Below, one piece after another: positions 23,170 to 36,240 of a stretch of 64,000 nt of DNA. Position 1 is the first letter of the stretch. Each line of letters starts with the position of its first letter. Below the pieces are notes generated by a model. That model was not told the DNA's origin and made no database searches. It worked only from the letters and a program-made list of their open reading frames with translations. Made by a program: the position numbers and the translations under genes. The stretch comes from Macrosteles quadrilineatus (taxonomy: Eukaryota; Arthropoda; Insecta; Hemiptera; Cicadellidae): positions 81,337,386 to 81,401,385 of the forward strand of contig NW_026542595.1 in NCBI RefSeq assembly GCF_028750875.1, written 5' to 3'.

Positions 23170-23870
23170 AACCTATAAACCTATATGCAATATAATATTT
23201 ACAAACCTTCACCCTGGCGCTCACATATCTCGCATCTGCTCCAAGTCCTACTCCGTGCTCGGTTTCATCTTCAGAGCCACCAGAGGACCATTTTCTCTAA
23301 CCACCATTAAATCTCTCTACATGACTCTCGTCTGCTCAATTCTGGAATTCAACTCAACTGTGTTGTCCCCTTAACAACCTGGGATTGGTTAATGAACTAG
23401 AAAAAATCCAAAACCGTTTTCTCAGATTGATCGGAGTCAAGATGGGTCTTCGCTACACTGAAGTTGAAATCAACGAGATTGGTCAGCTTCTTGGCCTTCC
23501 GCCGTTGCTTCTTCGAAGAGAGTTGATGGACGCAGTATTCCTCTTCAATTAGTAAAAGGCTCATTGGACTGTCCTGAGCTGCTGGGAAAGATTGACTTCC
23601 ACGTCCCTCGTCATTCCAGACATCAACAATTGTTTAAAAGAGATCACTACTTCACCTCTTATATTCAGCACAGTCCAGTACCTCGCCTGATGCGCACAGG
23701 GAACAGCATCTACGGTGCCGTCAACTTCTTTGGCCGCAGTGTCTCCTCCTTTAAGTCCAAAACGAGTGCCGTACTCAGAAGAATGCATATGTAGTGAAAT
23801 CTTGTTAATTATGTCACTCATCTGTTTATCTTTCTGTTGAATGGTCTATTTATTTTTTATCTATATATAC
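23170..23870 (+). pseudogene. 3' part of a Jockey/CR1-like LINE reverse transcriptase, broken
   Basis: Three overlapping stretches in different frames give HISRICSKSYSVLGFIFRAT...LYMTLVCSILEFN (23,215-23,370), LEKIQNRFLRLIGVKMG...GLPPLLLRRELMDAVFLFN (23,400-23,550) and DCPELLGKIDFHVPRHSRH (23,564-23,794). Their order and wording match the region after the RT palm of Jockey/CR1-type ORF2. Stops at 23,371 and 23,551 and a frame change near 23,385 make it dead. The part 5' of the RT thumb is absent. Confidence 0.75.
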
Positions 23871-24242
23871 TTAGGGACACTAGTCTATCTATATATTTAA
23901 TACACAGTTGTAACACTGTTTTCTCAGTAATTACTGGACCGATCTACAAGATTTATGTCTCAAATTAAAGGGGATAGTGTGTAGATTTGCCGAACTTCCT
24001 TAGAATTTACGTTTTTTCTAAGGGCTACGACCTACAGCCCTTTAAAGGTCGAGTAAATACAATTCTTATTGAAGAATATAATACACAGTTTATAAATTAT
24101 TCGTCAGCTGTTTTAATGTTTGTCAGACATTTGTTATTATTTTTATAACCTCACTTTCAGTATGCAATTATTAAACTTGGAGTTTATGTTTATAAACACA
24201 CGATTTTGATCAAGGAAAGTGTATTTGTTAACTTATTTTTGA

Positions 24243-25676
24243 AATGTTTTAGTTTTCCTGCAAAGTGATCTGAAGGAAAATGGTAATTGAGTTTAAGTTT
24301 GAGTATAGAATGTGAAATAATACCCATAGTAGGGAACGGAAAATTATTGTTTTTATCAATATAATTTATTCTCTACGCCCACCAGAATAATCATGGGGAA
24401 ATCCGCTTGCAAGTTGTACATATAATTGCTAATGAGTGGGAAACATACAAACATTTTATAGTAGGTGACGAATCTTACTCAAGATCAGTGTTAGACGATC
24501 AGTGGTACCAAACTTTACCTTCTCAATGTGGCTGGGATACGTGGAACTACAATATATCAGTGATTTTTTTTCAAGTACACAGGGAAGTTGCTTGAGAAAC
24601 TGTGACTTACCATTCGGTTCTGGCGAAGAAGTATGTGACTTGATGTTTAATGGTAATGTTGACTCCGGTCATTATAGCGTTATAAAACTTTATCATTAAC
24701 CCCAGGGTGTGAAAAGTACAAAAAGAAAAAGAAAAGGTAATCATTAACCGGGCGTAAAGAGACATACCGAACGAAAAAAATTTTAGAGAACCATCGAACT
24801 AAAAAGGTAACGAGCGGTGTTGGTGTTAAATGTGCTCTGGGAGTCCCTACAAAAAAATACCAACTCTTTTGAATTGGGGTCGTTAGATTGGATTTGTCAC
24901 TACTTCAAATCTATGAATTTCGAGTCAGAACAGACTAACTGGGACACAAAAATGTTTTAGTTTTCCTGCCAAGTGATCTGAAGGAACGTGGTAATTGAGT
25001 TTAAGTTTGAGTATGGAATGTGAAATAATACCCATATCAGAGGACGGAAACTTATTGTTTTGATCAATATAATTTATTCTCTATAGCCACCAGAACAATC
25101 ATAGTGAAATCCGCTTGCAAGTTGTACAGATAATTGCTAATGATTGGTAAACATACAAACATTTTCTCGTAAGTGATTAATCTTACTCAAGATCAGTGTT
25201 CGACGTCCAAATTTTACCTTCTCGAGATGGCGAGTACGCTGGGATATTTGGAACTACAATTTATCAGTGAACTCCCTAACTATATTTTTTCGAGTATGGC
25301 TACACAAGGAAGTTGCTTGAGAAACTGTGACTTACGATTTCGGTTCTGGCGAAGAAGTATCTGACTTGATGTTTAATGGCAATGTTGACTCGGGTCATTA
25401 TAGCGTTATAAAACTTTACCATTAACCCTAGGATGTGAAAAGTACAAAAATAAAAATAAAAGGTAATCATTAACCGGGCGTAAAGAGACATACAGAACGA
25501 AAAAAACATGTAGAGAACCATCGAACTAAAAAGGTAAAGAGCAGTGGTGGTGTTAAATGTGCTCTGGAAGTCCCTTCTAAAAATACCATTTTTTTTAAAT
25601 TGGGGCCGTTAGATTGGATTTGTAAGTACTGCAAATCTATGAATTTTGAGTCAGAACAGACTAACTGGGACACAAA
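24243..25676 (+). repeat. Two-copy tandem duplication, unit about 708 bp
   Basis: Copy 1 (24,243-24,950) and copy 2 (24,951-25,676) both run from AATGTTTTAGTTTTCCTGC to CAGACTAACTGGGACACAAA, with perhaps a tenth of the bases changed plus small indels. Several short frames are shared but broken in different ways, so I see no protein. No target duplication or terminal repeat was found. Confidence 0.85.
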
Positions 25677-26426
25677 TATTTTGTCCTTATGTTTTCACAA
25701 GGGGAAGGTAAAATGAACTCCTTATCAACATTGTGAGTTGATGGAAAATCTTATCAACAGCGACTATAAAAAAGTATTAAGGGTCAAAAGAGACAAAAAA
25801 CTATTTGAGTAAAATATAATACAAATCTGCATTTGAAATGGCCAGTTCTAAGTCTCACTTGAATCAACATCTTTCTGGTAGTGGTAGTCTACATAGTTTT
25901 AAAATCCACGACTCCTTTTCCATAAAATTGGACCGTTAAAACCCTCTAACATTGAACAAAGTATGCCCAACTTTATATAAACGACGTAAACACAGCGTTA
26001 ACTCACAGTATGGGTCAAAGATTCGTGAAATGCGACCAACTGCTGATGCGTGATTTACATGTAGGCTAAGTGACTATCTTTATTCCATACAACAAATGTA
26101 ATGAAAAAAAAAAGGAATATAGGAATATATTTGAGCAAATTATCTAAATAGCATAAATAGCTGCTTATTAGGTTATCAGCTTTGCCCAGTTCGTATATTA
26201 TTTATTTTTCAAATGAAACTCGAATTAATATAAAACATTCATTTGGTTAAAATAATATATCGGTTTGATTAACATAAAATAGTTTATACAGGCAAACTAT
26301 CAGTTCTATTTCATGTAAAAAATTTAACAACCCCTAAATAAAATACAAAGATAAACAGTATTTGTTAATTATTATTTCTTTTATTGCTGACAATATTCTC
26401 GTGGCGGAGCACGGGCGGTTAACTAG

Positions 26427-27456
26427 TACTTATTTAATACGCAAGCAGGAATTTTGTGACAATTACTCCTCCGAAACTACTGAACCGATTGACATGTTTT
26501 TGGTGTCATTGGAAAGAGCGTAACGTGAAGTTGTGCAGGAAACTTTCTTTTTATTGAAATAATTAGAGAGTGAGGCCCTGGGGCCCTTTAAAGTTTCGTA
26601 TTTCTCCATAAGATTAACATGGGAAACAAAAATTGTTTTTAAACTCCAGCTGTTGTCAGAAATTAAATATTAATAATTGGTCTCCATGGAAGCATGAGAA
26701 AATTCACAATGTTTTCATTTTCTTTGACATTTAAATGTAAACAACCAGAACTGTCAAATTCCTATTTCACAATTTTAGACAGCTGATAAAAAAAAACAAC
26801 TATGTGGTAGGTTTATTTAATCTTAAACTTTATGATAGATTATTATACATCTATTTCAATAATTATGAAACAAATTTTTCCCGTTGCGAAGCAAAAATTA
26901 ATAGTTAGAAGAAGAACATATATTAATTGTAAACAGTCAATGTGTAAATTATCTATGTTGTATTACAAATGTGTATAGTTTTTGATGGTGGTTTGTGTTT
27001 ATATAAGTTATTAGTTATAATTTTTATTTTAAGGATTTGGCATATGACTAAGCCTATGATAAATAACACGATTTCATATTTCTGGCAGTTTTTTGCCTAA
27101 CTCTGTCCTGTAGAGTTGAAAGTAGCCTACACCTTATTGTCTACAAATTGGCTGAATAACTTAGGTACGGTACTTAATAAAAGCTGACAGCCTTTTTACG
27201 TTGACCTTAAATTGTAAGCTTACCTTTTTCCGTCCATAGGCAGTTTGATTGTTAAAAATTCACCCTTTAAAATGGAAAAGGGCTGTTATGTAAATTGTAA
27301 GTTTTTCCATTGGTTGATAATCTTTTAGTTGGCTCTTTTGCTCTTTTAAAATCATTGGAAATTATGACTGTTATAAGTTTTCAACCACGTAATTTGTTTG
27401 TAAATAACTCCTGTACCTCTTTGCAATTGCTCGATTTCGAGCAACATGTACACTAG
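26427..27456 (+). mobile_element. Non-autonomous Helitron-like element, inserted head-to-tail
   Basis: Ends with the hairpin GCTCG-ATTT-CGAGC (27,429-27,442), a 10-nt spacer and CTAG followed by T, the classic Helitron 3' structure. It starts TACTTATTTAATACGCAAGC immediately after another CTAG (26,423-26,426), which is itself preceded by a hairpin-like CGTG...CACG. The same start recurs right after this element's end at 27,457. No Rep/helicase gene is present. The 5' base is T but not TC, so the Helitron label rests on the 3' end and the tandem arrangement. Confidence 0.6.
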
Positions 27457-27665
27457 TACTTATTTAATACGCAAGCAAGTTTTTTGTGACAATTACTCCA
27501 CCGAAACTACTGAACCGATTGACATGTTTTTGGTGTCATTGGAAAGAGGGTAACGTGAAGTTGTGCAGGAAACTTTCATTTTAGGGAAATAATGAGAGAT
27601 TGAGGCTCTGGAGCCCTTTAAAGTTTCGTATTTCTCCATAAGGATGATATGGGAGATAATTTTTA
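27457..27665 (+). mobile_element. 5' piece of a second tandem copy of the Helitron-like element
   Basis: Repeats the first 210 bp of the previous element (TACTTATTTAATACGCAAGC...CCGAAACTACTGAACCGATTG...CATAAG) before diverging. Confidence 0.7.
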
Positions 27666-29634
27666 TTTACAGAAACATATGTTTGTTACTTGAAAATAGT
27701 CAAAGTCTACTACATAATAATTTCTGTGTATTATGACTCTAAATGTATACCTACTACATTTCAATCAAGGATTGTGTACCTTAAGGTTTACCCATAATGG
27801 ATCTTACTACTTTATTTTAATGCTGGGAATAGTAAAATTTAGTGGAGAATAAGTTACCATGATTTAGAAAACTTTACTATAATAATTTATGTATTTAAAT
27901 CACAAATCTTTGACATTATTAATTTATTTGAAACTAAACAGCTGATCGACAAATCAAACAAATCATCTACTTCATGTGAATAATGTTATTACACAAACAT
28001 AGTTTTTTTTTACCAATATCTTGATTCTTTTTTACTTGTGGGTGTATTTTGAGTTTGCAGTTATGAAAGTACCAAGCCAAGTAACTTTTATCTAATTTTC
28101 TTTATAAACTAACAGTATTAATTAATTACTATATGAACTTGACAAGTCAGGTAATTAATTGTCAGTATACCAAGTAGAAGAAGAGTGAGTCCTCGAAAAC
28201 AGACGAAGGCAGAGACACCCATCTATAAAATCCAACTGAGTGTTTAAATATAGAGGTCAGTGGATTGCCAAGACACACATTAGACTAATAAAAGGGGGCA
28301 GTAGATTTATTGATGAGGAATATTGATACATCAAAAAGTGCCTCATTAATGGCACAAGGCTTCATGTGATCAGAATGGTTAACAACTTAATATAATGTAA
28401 AGTCTTAACTGGAACAAGTGAGTGGGGACATATTTTGATTTCGAGGATAAAAATTAACCGTCTGAAACAAACTTACCTTTTAAAATGGAAAGATGCTAAT
28501 TTCTGTTACCTTTGGCATTTGCAGCGCTGTTCTTACCCAGACCAATTTCAGTCATGAGCAACTATATTATATGTTGTTTTAAGTAAGGCTACATCTTTTA
28601 ATAGGATATGCATATTCGTTACGGAAAACTCTGACCAGGGTAATCTTCCTGAAAGTAACTTTAAGGCTAAAACCGTAGTACAGTATTCATGGAAGTGCTT
28701 TTGTGATAAAAATATTGTTTTTTTTAGTGTTTATTTTTAAAAGTTTGTTTTCTTTAAGCAGCATTTTTATGACCCTCAAAATATGCTACATAGGCCTATT
28801 GGTTTGATATGATAAAATGTTTTGTTAAATGGGTTTTAAAAATCGTTAAAAAATAACTACCCTACAACCTTGCTCGCTGCCTATAACATACTTGAACTTG
28901 AACACTTATTAATTTACTAAATATAATACACATACAGCTAGAAAATGACTGGACTGCTTCCATTTTAAGGCTTTATTATTACTGTATTTAATTTTCGACG
29001 TCGGGTCAATATATAATACGATGAATTTGTTTTCTAAATTCATTTGTTATTTTGCGGGGCATTGAGCCACACAGGTTCACTAGTTTTTTTAAATAGTCTA
29101 TTTATTTTTGTTGTAAATGATCTATATTGTCTTGTTCATAATGGTCTGTTATGTAGTTTTCGTTGTTAATAGTCTATTTATAATTGTTTTTGTTGTTAAA
29201 TTGTCTATTTATATTGGTTTTCGTGCAACATGCCTGTATAGCTGTTACGTTCTGTAAATCATGTATAGTTATTCATCAAAACTGTGTTGTTATCGTATTT
29301 CATATTATTTATTATTATTTCATATTTGTTATAATATTTAATTATTGATCTCACATAACTATTTCACTTTAAGTCACATTTAATTTTTATCAATCTCAAC
29401 TCAACTCTCTTGTAAAATGGCGTTTGCCGTGCATGTAATAAATAAATAAATTTGTTAATCAATATGGTTTAAACTAGGTTGAAAACTTTTGGTAATTATC
29501 TTTTTACAGACTTGTTATTTTGTATTATCACTCTTTTTAGCGAATTTCCCATATAGGGAATAAGCTATTACCGGGACCGATTTTTTTTTTCGTTTTGAGG
29601 TCCCTAGAGGCCAAAAACACCATCCGTTCAAATT
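27666..29634. other. Gene-free stretch with a possible Helitron 3' end
   Basis: No supported frame. At 29,056-29,084 GGGGCATTGAGCC, an 11-nt spacer and CTAGT could be a degraded Helitron end. At 29,535-29,580 the short palindromic repeat also seen near 9,551 and 32,200 occurs inverted (TTAGCGAATTTCCC...GCTATTACC), next to a GGGACCGATTT...GGCCAAAAACACCAT block that recurs at 56,436-56,500. Confidence 0.4.
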
Positions 29635-29657
29635 CATATATATATATATATATATTT

Positions 29658-29700
<43 letters not shown>
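29635..29700. repeat. (TA)n-(TG)n microsatellite
   Basis: TA repeats with two interruptions, passing into TG repeats, just in front of dispersed repeat R1. Confidence 0.9.
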
Positions 29701-29701
<1 letters not shown>

Positions 29702-30305
29702 CCGTCAGCACGATAACTCGAGCAAAAATGATCCGATTTTGATGAAATTTGGTACAAACGTGTAAACGTACGTTTATTCGAACGAGTTCGCGATCCAGCA
29801 TGATCGGACCATGGGAACGGGGTTTACGGGGGGTTTTATGGGGTAAAAATAGGTTTTTCCCATTTTTGACTCAAAAAACATAAAATTTAGCAATTTCTTT
29901 CCAAACCATTTTGTAGAGCTTAAAAAAACAAATAATTTAGTATATTGAAGCGTTATTATGCGCCTAATGGTTACGGAGAAAATACCAAAAAATTGTACAT
30001 TTAAAATTCCCATGTTATTCTTATGGAGAATAAGTAAACTGTTGTAGTTTGCTTGTTTGTGAACATATTTTGATCAAATTTGGAAAATGTTTTTATTTCT
30101 TACTAACTATTCACATTTTACAAAAAAAAAAAACAAAACAGTTTTACCCTCCCTGATGCTGCAAACCTAAGTACTTGTTAAACTAATTCTATTTAAATCA
30201 AGAATAAATGCTATATTTTTAAGTAGACATTTCAGTGTAAATCCAATCAGTCAAATGGAAATTCGCTTAGTCTGCAGGTTTGCTGCGGCGGGGGTATTTT
30301 AAATA
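29701..30305 (+). repeat. Dispersed repeat R1, full-length copy
   Basis: Starts GTCCGTCAGCACGATAACTC and ends GGTTTGCTGCGGCGGGGGTA. It is about 600 bp and shared with 36,241-36,846 along its whole length, in part with 38,225-38,480, and inverted with 57,800-58,075 and 10,800-10,930. It is non-coding, with conserved GGGGTTTTATGGGGTAAAAAT and ATGTTATTCTTATGGAGAATAA blocks. No terminal repeat was found, so the mode of spread is unknown. Confidence 0.8.
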
Positions 30306-30477
30306 TGGCTGATCTTAAATCAAAATCATTATTCTTATTTTATTCAAAATTAATACTCTTGAATGTAATTATAATTTACGACATATTTTTTTTAACTACG
30401 GTTACGCACCGAAAGGTCTTAGATCTAAAATACCTCTCAGTCCAGATTGTTCTACACCCAACTGCCTAAATTAATTC

Positions 30478-30952
30478 AAACCTAAATCAAACTGGGAACC
30501 TGACACCCTTCCTCCTGACCATGTAGTAGAACAATTCATTAATACTGTAATCTCTAACATTATTGACCCTAAATTCGAATCCTCAATACATTCCAAGGAT
30601 AATCTTACGAGAAATGAAAGATAAGCTATACGTTTATTGGAAGAAAATAATTCTATCATAATTTTAAAAACAGATAAAGCCAACACTACAGTAATCTTGA
30701 ATCGTGAAAATTATATAAAAGCCGCAGAAAGACATATTAATGATTCTGAATTCTAAAAAAAAAAAAAAAATCCAAATGACCCACCCAAAATGTTCAATGA
30801 AGACATTTCTACTTTTTGCAAAAATATGGACTAAGTCTCGGGAAACTATAAAACCTTTAAGCCCTCTTAAACCAAGATCACCAATTTTTGTTCTTTTACC
30901 CAAAGTTCACAGAGCTACTCGACAACCACCTGGAAGATCTTATGTTTGCTGA
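30478..30952 (+). pseudogene. Penelope-like reverse transcriptase fragment, broken
   Basis: One frame reads NWEPDTLPPDHVVEQFINTV...LTRNER, then a TAA, then AIRLLEENNSIIILKTDKAN, matching the N-terminal RT region of Penelope-like elements (usually ending in ADKGN). After an A16 run (30,756-30,771) and a frame change, SPIFVLLPKVHRA...PPGRSYV matches the following LPKIHK...GRPIVS motif. Stops, the A run and frame changes mark a dead fragment. The palm with YxDD and the GIY-YIG domain are absent. Confidence 0.7.
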
Positions 30953-33900
30953 TAGAGTGAAGATAATAAAGTGTGTTTTAATAAAAATTTTGTAGCTTGG
31001 TTGATAAAATTGCCAAGATTGATCAAAACATTATAAACAATAAAATTACAACAATTTACTTATTCATCAGTAAGAATAACATGAACATTTTACATTTACA
31101 GTTTGTTGAAAATTTCTCCGAAACCATTTGGGAGTTTCGGATCAACAACGCTTCAATAAATGATTTATAATTATTTGTTTTTAAACTGTACAAAATGGTT
31201 TTAAAAAAAATTACATAACATGGTTTTTCGTTAAATATTAATATTAACAAAACATTTGGTTTGATTTAATAATATTATCAATTCAATTATCCATTGGGAA
31301 ATCAACACATTACATGTTAAACGTGTGTTGTTGTTCTTGCATTACCGCATCTCAACCATCAAATTAAATTATGCCTCATTGGGTATCTCGTTGTATAACG
31401 GGGTGGAAAAATCGTTCATACGAAGGTTTTTAGTGGAATGGTTTTGCGTAATTTATCAAAGAGACTGGACTCAACCTTTTCATTATTTTTTTTTATGTTG
31501 AAACAAACAGAACTCTTTGGAGGACTGGATGAAAATAATCAAATAAGGTATTATGCTGCTAATATCGTGGCCTTAATTGTTTCTTATTTGATAGTTTGTT
31601 TAAAACCAGGAATCAGGGATGTCATACCATACATGCCGCCATTCTCTGTAACGTTTTACCAACAAAATAATTAATTGTGCTGTAGTTTTGCTTGCAGGAT
31701 CAATAATCATGTTACAAATGAAAGGAGGAATTTGCAGTGAAACGAAAGAAAAACAAGAAATACAACCCTATTGTTCGAAAGAATATAAAATACAGTAGAA
31801 AAACCCCTAAAACTGCTAACACCACTGAATACAAGATCTGCAATGCAAAACTCAAACAACAAGATTAACCTCCCTTAATGGTAAGTTTTAATACCAAAAG
31901 TGTTGAACCTTCAAACGGCAAAAGTGTTCCTCTTGAGAATTTTTAGAGAGCGGTAGTTTTGATACATGATGTGATACATCGTGTAGTTCTTCTCTTTAAA
32001 TTGGCGATCCAGATTAAAAAAATATTAAAGAAAATAAAGAAATTGGCTAGGTTGGATCACTTGACCTTACAGCATGTCGCTTCTCCTCTGATTTAGTCAG
32101 CATTGGAGCTGTTGTCTGCCGCTCAGCCACACTGCATGCAAGATGAGATGCAAATGGCGAAATTTTCTGCTAATGTTACTGTTCATAATTAGGTGCTACC
32201 TACGGTAATAGCTACTTTACTATAGAGAAATTCGCTAAAAGCAGCTGTTAACAGGAGACACAATTCTGTTTGTTTCCTGAAAAGGACTACGGTGGTAAAT
32301 ACCTCAACACTCCTGATTTCGATGAAATTACATTTTATAATAGAAAAGCTAAATTGCTCAGAGCTCTTAATCCAAAATGAAATTGAGAGAAAAGAATTGG
32401 AATAAGTAATGGGGTCAAAGTACATCTGAGCTGTGGGCAAAAAAAAGAAAAATATATATAACAGACTCAAATTTTGGGGAAATTTACAAGCTCCGACAGT
32501 CCACGTGAGTTCACGTGAGAAAATAATGAAACAAGTGCACTGCTTCGCTATTCAGACTGATCATGTGTTTGTGTTGCATGTGTGCATTTTCTCTCCATTC
32601 CCTAATAAAAGATGGAAAAAAGGAAATAAAAATGAAAAGAAAAAAAACAATCTGTACAACTTGGATCATAAAATATGGGCGTATTCTTGTAATACATATA
32701 TTTTTTTCATTGCAAAATAAAAACTGAATATGCAGGTGTCAATTTTAGGTTTCTAGTTGACTGCCAAAGTAGGGTGCAGTAGAATAATGTTAAATCAAAA
32801 ACCATACATACAGTGATTTATAAGTAAGTACGATGGGTTTAAAATGTGATAAAAATTGATTACAACTTAAAAAGAGCAGTCGGAATACAATTTTATTGTA
32901 AAATTGGATGCTGAATGCTTCAAGCGTAGTCTTGGTACGTTAAATTATCTTCGTTTACGTTTCAATACAATCACTAAATAGTGTTCTAATTGCTCTACAC
33001 TCCAAACGAAACTCTACCAATTCAAATTGCTTTAGGATTTAATATGGATGAATACATAATCAAAGTTAGATTGCTCGTGGTTTATATATCACCAGCGTGT
33101 AAACCACAGAAACCATTACTGAACCTGAGATCAATACCACCACACACTGCGTTAAATAATTTCGAAATCCGGGGCGTTGTTCATTACCAAACAGTTGTGT
33201 GCCATTACTACTGCCATAAATTGTTAAAATTCAGATTGACACTTTACCAATTTTAGATTCTTTGGATGAACATAAAGAGCATATCAATTAAAATTTTATG
33301 TGAATAATACAGAATAAAGTCTTCTTTATTCCTGTTGGAAACAAATGTGAGTCGTAGACAATATGCAGAGGCACGTATTAATTTCACTCGGTTAAAAAAC
33401 TCCACTAAAGTCTCTGAAAATAAACTTAACCAACAAACCTAAAATCTTTTGTTTCAAACAAGAAAAAGACAGTAAAAGTGTCAAATGTCAATTACACAAT
33501 ATGTTCTGTAAAAGAACGAAACTCAAGTGCAATATTCAGTATTTCATTGAATAGAAAATAACAAATAAAAAACCGTTTGGTTTTGTTTTCATGCATTTTA
33601 AATTTCAAATTAGTAACATGATTCTAATAGCTCCTCTTGTGACTCGAATTGGTGGCCTGTTATTATGTGTACTAATAAAGACACGCACTGGGAAAAATTT
33701 GGAACTATTTTTTTATTGAATAACTTAAAGTCAACTCAATTATATAATTTCTGATGTCTTGTAATATATGTTGACAAGACTGACTCAGGGATGACACTTA
33801 TCTTATCTGACCTATTTTCTGACAGTCTGCACTGTCAGCTCTTGTATTAGTTAATCCATATTCAACATGTAATCCTTTTCATTCCCTAATGAATATGTAA

Positions 33901-35828
33901 AATAGCTTTTAGATTGTTTAAGAACTAGCATGTAATAATTTGCTGAAGTTGTGTGTGTTTCATCTCTTTCCCCCTCTAAATTTCAGATAGTGCCAGTAAA
34001 CTGTCGAAGTACTTTAGCTAAAATGTTGTGTGTTATTTCCTCCTAATGCTAGTGGGAAGAAGATTAGGATTCAACAGCTACGGGGAATCTCCTCCACCCT
34101 CTTCTAGAGAAGACTCGCCACCTCAAAGACTGCCTCAGAGTCCGTCCCTTGTGGTCAACTCACTCATTACACTTCAATGTATCACTAGACAACTTCAACT
34201 ACTCAACGAACTCTAAAGTCAAGTAACTGTGTGTTTACTCCTCTGGTTTATTGGTATTATTTTGACATGTATTGAACATTCAAGTGTGAATGTATATTTC
34301 TTTTTCAATCAAATTTTCCCACTTTCTCCTTTGAACTCGCCTCCAACAGAAACAGACACCTAATGTAACCCTCAGGTTATAAAAAATTTCAAGCCAATGC
34401 TGTAAACTAGATAAGAAACTCAAAGAAATCAGTATCATACCAGTGTTCGGAAGGCTATCAGTGTTTCCTAGATATTTATGTTTTGAAATATTTATAGCTT
34501 TAAAATTTCCCAAGACACATTTATTAGATTATAAAAATAGAAACAAGAGAATTGGCCTGCCAAGAAAGATACCTGACAAGTGCTATCATTACGACTTGCA
34601 ACTATGCACGGTGCTGTGTGAAAAAAAAAATTGTAAAACCAGTGTCACACAGGGTCTGAGGAGGTTTTTGGGATCTCGATTTTCATGCTAACCACGATAA
34701 CAAAGAATTATTTTTCGGACTGCCTGACATTATTGTCTTATTCTTTCCACCTTAAATTAGTTAAATTGTATAAATTAATACAATTATAGATCATAAACTC
34801 GCCTTTGGCTCGCTTGGAGGCCCCCTAGCTGTTAGTCGTCATTAGTAGTTAAGAGTTATGTTGTAACAAAGCTGTCAGTGGAACAGTCAATATTACGTTA
34901 TATAATACTATTTCACGAATATATTTTAGGGGGCTGGCAAGTTAATATCAAGCACCAACTTAAAGAACCCCTTATAAAAAAAATCTATTATAAAGTTGCG
35001 GTAAGAGAATATGTTAGTAAAGTATTTTTACAACTGAGTTAATTTTAAAGCAATGAATTTTAAAGTAGAAATTAGGATTTTACTTAATATATTCCTCCTA
35101 GGGTCTTTCACTGGGTTTCGCATAGAGATCACGCTGCAAACTAAAAATCCGAGGTAGTTTTATGTTAATTATACATTAAATATTGATGTGGTTTAACACA
35201 TTTAACACTAATTATTGGACATATTTAAGGTAAAACTTTGCAAAATGTGTTTTGGTCGTTGTTTCTATTCATTGAATAGTCATTAACCGAACTTTAAACC
35301 GAGTTTTCAATGAACTTACGTAAGAACAAAAGGAGCTTAGAGTTCAATCAATCTTTGACCCTAGCTAACTTTGATGCAAATACAAAGTGAAAGCTTCCCT
35401 CCAAACGTCCACATTCACCATCAAAATGCTTTGATTTGAACTTGGTTTAATTCACTTCCAGTCTTCTATTTCATTATACGTTTTAAAACTTAAATATAAA
35501 TAATATGAAATATATAAATTTAATAAAAGTTTGTAATTTATAAGAGAAATAAGGTGCAATGATTAACTTTTTGCATGTTACTCCTCCAATCAATCATCAT
35601 TGAATCTGAGAACTGAAAGGAAAAAATGAAAAGAAAAATTACTCTTTAAATCTGTACAATAAATCGCATATACAAATTTAAACACCACTTCTCTCCGTAC
35701 ACATACTTTAACTCTTGACCTTCACCAGCTTTTGTGACATTAAACTTTAGCTTCCTTTCTCAAACTTACCTATACCATTGATTTGGAATATCAAATACTT
35801 TTAATACTCTTAATAATTTTTATATGAA
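30953..35828. other. 4.9-kb stretch without recognised genes
   Basis: AT-rich. Short frames show no domain or codon pattern. The palindromic short repeat (GGTAATAGCTACTTTACTATAGAGAAATTCGC) is at 32,201-32,235. No transposon ends were identified. Confidence 0.4.
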
Positions 35829-36005
35829 ATGGCAACCATAAGAAAGTAGGTATTTTAAGCCAAGTATGAATGGAGATGACTGTAGGATGAGTAGTGCGAT
35901 CTTGTAGTCTTGTTACTGACCAAGGTCAACATATTCCTTAGACAGGACTGTTAATTAATATCCTATACAGCCAATGGAATATCCTATATAGCCAATGGCA
36001 TCTAA
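35829..36005 (+). repeat. Dispersed repeat, partner at 11,450-11,605
   Basis: Same order of blocks as the copy at 11.5 kb. Here the end CCTATA(C/T)AGCCAATGG is duplicated in tandem (35,960-36,000). Confidence 0.7.
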
Positions 36006-36240
36006 GGTACATAACCTAATTAAATATATATATCTAAGTTGTATCAACAATAATTAATCTCCGGGTATATTTTTACACATCACCGTTTAGTCGAGTAAAT
36101 CCGTACGATAACGCTAAAAAATTGCTTTAAATTGTTTTATTGGTTATTTTGACTTGGAATTATGTGTATTTTCCAGGAAAAAAAGTCTAATGAAATCGGA
36201 GTCTCGGAAGTCCAAAAATCAAGATGGCGTCCAAGATTTT

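Noticed and set aside
30740..30952. 70-codon frame as an independent gene
   Set aside because: It is one frame of the broken Penelope-type RT fragment and begins in an A run.
31438..31674. 78-codon frame with a hydrophobic stretch
   Set aside because: One possible membrane segment but no promoter, homology or flanking exon; AT-rich chance frame is likelier.
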